This document shows, piece by piece, positions 7,047-8,999 of a DNA stretch of 8,999 nt. The notes beneath the pieces are model-generated. The model searched no databases. It worked only from the letters and a program-made list of their open reading frames with translations, and was not told the origin of the DNA. Position numbers and translations under genes: made by a program. This DNA is from Planctomycetaceae bacterium (GTDB lineage: Bacteria; Planctomycetota; Planctomycetia; Pirellulales; Thermoguttaceae): NCBI GenBank assembly GCA_031282385.1, contig JAITDV010000213.1, positions 1 through 8,999 of the forward strand. Direction: 5' to 3'. Each line of letters starts with the position of its first letter. Position 1 is the stretch's first letter.

Positions 7047-7472
7047 TTGAAGATGCGAAAAGAAGAAATTTATAATTGTGTCAAAGAAGCTTTGATTGAG
7101 GCATTGGCAGTTGACGAAGAAGAAATCCGTCCTGAATCAACATTGGTCGGTGATCTTGGCGCCGAATCAATTGATATTCTTGATATCGTTTTCCAACTTG
7201 AAAAGATGTTGGGCATCAAAATTGAGCGCGGCGAGCTTGTTCCCGCAGATATTATTAACGATAAAGAAGGTACATACGTACAAGATAACAAATTGACCGA
7301 ACGCGGTCTGGCTGAAATCGAAAAACGTATGCCTTACGCCAACATCGAAGAACTCAAAAAAAATCCCATGGTTTCAAATATTATAACGATTTTAACTGTG
7401 CGTGATTTGTGTTATCTTGTCGAGTCGAAAGTTGGTGTTGATCCGGAATGCGGGATCAATCCTGGAATATAA
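7047..7472 (+). CDS. acyl carrier protein with extended helix II-III region (planctomycete type)
   Basis: 141-aa acyl carrier protein; it carries growing acyl chains on a 4'-phosphopantetheine arm in the cytoplasm. The N-terminal half is classical: KEEIYNCVKEALIEAL, then EEIRPESTLVGDLGAESIDILDIVFQLEKMLGIKI. Ser41 in GAESID (TTG numbering) is the expected phosphopantetheine site. After helix II the protein has an extra ~50 residues (about 62-110; GELVPADIIND, LTERGLAEIEKRMP) before the last helix (LTVRDLCYLVESKV), so it is nearly twice the usual 77-80 aa. I recall this long loop from planctomycete ACPs found with FabZ-like genes. The start is TTG 7047 or ATG 7053. A FabZ-like gene follows 521 nt downstream on the same strand, the gap being filled by repeats. 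Whether it serves housekeeping or specialised lipid synthesis is open. Confidence 0.88.
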   Translation: MKMRKEEIYNCVKEALIEALAVDEEEIRPESTLVGDLGAESIDILDIVFQLEKMLGIKIERGELVPADIINDKEGTYVQDNKLTERGLAEIEKRMPYANIEELKKNPMVSNIITILTVRDLCYLVESKVGVDPECGINPGI

Positions 7473-7499
7473 GAAAAATAAGACACAAAATTGATCCCG
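7451..7499 (+). other. perfect 10-bp inverted repeat spanning the ACP stop codon
   Basis: CGGGATCAAT at 7451-7460 and ATTGATCCCG at 7490-7499 are exact reverse complements. The 29-nt loop holds the TAA stop (7470-7472). No T-run follows, so it is not a standard intrinsic terminator. It could stabilise the mRNA 3' end or assist termination; it could also be chance. Confidence 0.5.
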
Positions 7500-7561
7500 T
7501 AACTGCAATGTGAAAAATTCAAATTCATAGTGCGGCGAATAATATTGCTGTTATGGTTCTA

Positions 7562-7661
7562 TACTGCTCGTACTATAATTTGTGTGTCTTAATAGCGTAA
7601 AAGCTTGCTTGCCGGTAGGAAGCAGGCAACGGTAAACGAAATTTAAAGTGTGAACAGTTTA
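7562..7661 (+). repeat. family A short inverted-repeat element, copy 6 (full length)
   Basis: 100-bp copy running from TACTGCTCGTACTATAATTT to AAATTTAAAGTGTGAACAGTTTA. It has the best central hairpin of the family: GCTTGCTT pairs with AAGCAGGC with one wobble. A family B element begins one base after its end. With copy 5 in opposite orientation it brackets the acyl carrier protein gene. Confidence 0.9.
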
Positions 7662-7662
7662 T

Positions 7663-7880
7663 TAGACCTTTTCGCTAACCTATAGGAGACCACCCCTGAC
7701 CCCTCCGAAGGAGGGGAATTATTCGCCTCCGAAGGAGGCGTATTATTCGCCTCACTCGGAGGCGTATTCTTATTCCCCTCCTTCGGAGGGGTTAGGGGTG
7801 GTCTTGGAGGAGTTAAAGGCGGTTTTTCGTTGTAGGTTTTTTGTTGCGTTGATGTATTTTTAGGTTAGAGAAAAGGTCTA
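7663..7880 (+). repeat. family B palindromic MITE-like element, copy 2 (218 bp, most complete)
   Basis: Terminal inverted repeats TAGACCTTTTCGCTAACCT (7663-7681) and AGGTTAGAGAAAAGGTCTA (7862-7880). Inside, ACCACCCCTGACC (7689-7701) pairs with GGTTAGGGGTGGT (7790-7802), enclosing four GC-rich hairpins: 7700-7716 (CCCCTCC/GGAGGGG), 7724-7740 (CGCCTCC/GGAGGCG), 7748-7764 (CGCCTC/GAGGCG) and 7775-7791 (CCCCTCC/GGAGGGG). They are separated by AATTATT-type linkers. A T-rich, non-palindromic block (about 7815-7861) lies on the right only, giving the element polarity. There is no coding sequence. It sits between the ACP and FabZ-like genes and could attenuate transcription between them. Confidence 0.9.
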
Positions 7881-7993
7881 TTAAATTCAATTGATAAATT
7901 TCACGGATGAGATTTTTGTTTTTGTTGTTGTTGTTGTCAAATGGATGTGTGAGTTGGGTTCTGTTTGTTGTCGTATAACGTCAAGGGATTAAG
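7881..7993. promoter_or_regulatory. leader of the FabZ-like gene, with TTG tandem repeat and Shine-Dalgarno-like site
   Basis: 113-nt leader. It contains T-rich sequence with five tandem TTG units at 7922-7936. AAGGGA at 7983-7988 lies 5 nt before the ATG at 7994 and is a fair Shine-Dalgarno match. No convincing -35/-10 pair was identified. Confidence 0.45.
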
Positions 7994-8521
7994 ATGCATT
8001 GGTATTGGATAGATCGGATAACGGTATTTGAGAGTCAGAATCGTGCGGAATCAATTAAAGTGGTTTCACTTGCGGAGGATCATCTTCATGATCATTTTCC
8101 GTATTACCCTGTTATGCCGGCGTCATTGATAATAGAAGGAATTGCGCAAACGGCAGGATTGCTCTTGTATGAGGCGAAAGGTTACAAGGAAAAAGTAGTT
8201 CTTGCCAAAATCCCGCGATTCACATTGCACAATGTCGAAATACAACCTGGCGAAGTTCTTACGTATAAAGTTAAATTGGAATCGGTTCGTGAAGACGGCG
8301 GGGTTGCGGCGGTTTGGGCGTACCGTGACAATCAACTTCTAGCAGAAGGCGAACTCATGTTTGCACATCTTGGTGATGAATTTGCCGGACAATCTCTTTT
8401 TGCAGATGGAGACATGATTGACATGATGAGATTGTTTAGAGTGTTTGAGGTAGGTGTTGGAACAGACGGTAAAAAATTGCTCCCGCCCGAAACAAAAAAT
8501 CTGAATCTAAATAACATGTGA
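7994..8521 (+). CDS. FabZ-like 3-hydroxyacyl-ACP dehydratase (hotdog fold)
   Basis: 175-aa cytoplasmic hotdog protein expected to dehydrate 3-hydroxyacyl-ACP to trans-2-enoyl-ACP. The active-site block HFPYYPVMPASLIIEGIAQ (34-52) matches the FabZ pattern HFPxxPVMPxxLxxExxAQ, with His34 and Glu48 at the 14-residue spacing of E. coli FabZ (His54/Glu68). Flanking elements also fit: WIDRI near the start, KIPRFTLHNVEIQPGEVLTYKVKLES (73-98) for the next strands, and AEGELMFAHLG near the end of the fold. The C-terminus extends about 40 residues past the fold (130-175; acidic then Asn/Leu-rich), so it is longer than FabZ (~150 aa). FabA or a specialised ACP dehydratase is possible. It is probably the partner of the ACP gene upstream. 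The ATG start is supported by AAGGGA 5 nt upstream. Confidence 0.86.
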   Translation: MHWYWIDRITVFESQNRAESIKVVSLAEDHLHDHFPYYPVMPASLIIEGIAQTAGLLLYEAKGYKEKVVLAKIPRFTLHNVEIQPGEVLTYKVKLESVREDGGVAAVWAYRDNQLLAEGELMFAHLGDEFAGQSLFADGDMIDMMRLFRVFEVGVGTDGKKLLPPETKNLNLNNM

Positions 8522-8836
8522 GAATTCGTAATATTTCAGTGGAATTGGTGTTTTGGGATTACTTAATAACTGAACTTTTGTAAAATGGCGTTTAACACTA
8601 TAAATTTGAGTGTGAAATGTTTATCAAATTACTATTTTTTTGACGCATTATTGTAACAATAATTATGTTAGTCAAAAATAAAAATTATGTAACTATTCAG
8701 TCTTTATATTATTTTGTGATATTAAATTTGCCCGTCCCGCTCGGAACAATACGTCTGTAGAAAATTATCTAATTTCACCAACATTTCATATCCAATGGGA
8801 CGAGCGTTTTAATGAACTCATATTCTAATAACATAT
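8522..8836. other. 315-bp gene-free AT-rich region with an AT hairpin and a decayed family A end
   Basis: No convincing reading frame. At 8600-8623, TAAATTTGAGTGTGAAATGTTTA resembles the AAATTTAAAGTGTGAACAGTTTA end of family A, so it may be a solo or decayed copy. TTTTTGAC (8637-8644) and GTCAAAAA (8671-8678) enclose an inner ATTATTG-TAA-CAATAAT hairpin (described separately). Near 8732-8800, CGTCCC and GGGACG are complementary but far apart, which is weak. Confidence 0.45.
8637..8678. terminator. nested AT-rich hairpin downstream of the FabZ-like gene (possible bidirectional terminator)
   Basis: Outer stem TTTTTGAC/GTCAAAAA (8 bp) and an inner stem ATTATTG/CAATAAT with loop TAA (7 bp). The arms supply a T-run on either strand. 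It is AT-rich, so stability is low and the terminator role is tentative. Confidence 0.3.
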
Positions 8837-8999
8837 TAGACCTTTTCGCTAACCTGTAGGTGACCACCCCTGACCCTTCCGAAGGAGGGGAATTATTCGC
8901 CTCCCTCGGAGGCGTCTTCTTATTCCCCTCCTTCGGAGGGGTTAGGGGTGGTCTCGGAGGAGTTAAAGGCGGTTTTTCGTTGTAGGTTTTTTGTTGCGT
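8837..8999 (+). repeat. family B palindromic MITE-like element, copy 3 (cut by window end)
   Basis: Starts TAGACCTTTTCGCTAACCT with ATAT before it, then the ACCACCCCTGACCC arm, three GC-rich hairpins (CCTTCCGAAGGAGGGG, CGCCTCC/GGAGGCG with loop CTC, CCCCTCC/GGAGGGG with loop TTC), the GGGGTTAGGGGTGGT arm and the conserved T-rich block up to TTGTTGCGT. By alignment with copy 2, about 31 bp including the right terminus lie beyond the window. It has one palindrome unit fewer than copy 2. Confidence 0.88.

Noticed and set aside
6889..7661. Composite transposon carrying the acyl carrier protein gene between inverted family A copies
   Set aside because: The copies are non-coding, differ in state (one deleted), and similar copies occur at many other positions, so bracketing by chance is the simpler view.
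7681..7802. CRISPR-like regular repeats
   Set aside because: The units are palindromes of 15-17 bp with short constant linkers, no unique spacers, and lie inside an element repeated elsewhere.
7785..7802. G-quadruplex in GGAGGGGTTAGGGGTGG
   Set aside because: Only two tracts have four G and the others two, so at best a two-layer structure; the competing duplex with the ACCACCCC arm is much stronger.

Overview
The window looks like a chromosomal segment of a low-GC member of the Planctomycetota. This is an inference from gene content, with no 16S rRNA gene or other marker to confirm it. Three things point that way: an acyl carrier protein with a long extra loop after helix II, a GAF-GAF-TM-HlyD adaptor protein, and an HpnC-type squalene-pathway synthase. 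Most genes lack a clear Shine-Dalgarno sequence.

Layout. Positions 1-195 hold a strongly foldable non-coding stretch that I cannot assign to a known RNA class. Positions 475-5021 carry three plus-strand genes: hflX (ribosome-rescue GTPase), a CPBP/Rce1-type membrane protease overlapping hflX by 29 nt, and a 710-aa membrane-fusion (HlyD-like) protein with two cytoplasmic GAF domains. Convergent to these, at 5137-6156 on the minus strand, is hpnC. After a gene-poor 0.9 kb come an acyl carrier protein (7047-7472) and a FabZ-like hotdog dehydratase (7994-8521), both on the plus strand. These two probably act in one fatty-acid or specialised acyl-chain pathway.

The most unusual content is between the genes. 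Two families of short, non-coding, inverted-repeat elements fill nearly every intergenic space. Family A is about 100 bp, with six copies at 271-364, 5028-5127, 6197-6296, 6549-6649, 6889-6953 and 7562-7661. It has imperfect ~19-bp terminal inverted repeats (ACTGYTCRYACTWTAAATT) and a central hairpin. Family B is 146-218 bp, with copies at 6313-6458, 7663-7880 and 8837 to the window end. It has 19-bp termini (TAGACCTTTTCKCTAACCT) bounded by TA, and an interior of stacked GC-rich palindromes that vary in number. Both look like MITE/REP-type elements mobilised in trans. B copies lie directly beside A copies, and both families show internal deletions that end in short direct repeats. No transposase is encoded here.

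I see no CRISPR array, tRNA, rRNA, prophage or defence genes. The candidates for something undescribed are the paired A/B repeat system and the structured RNA at the left edge.
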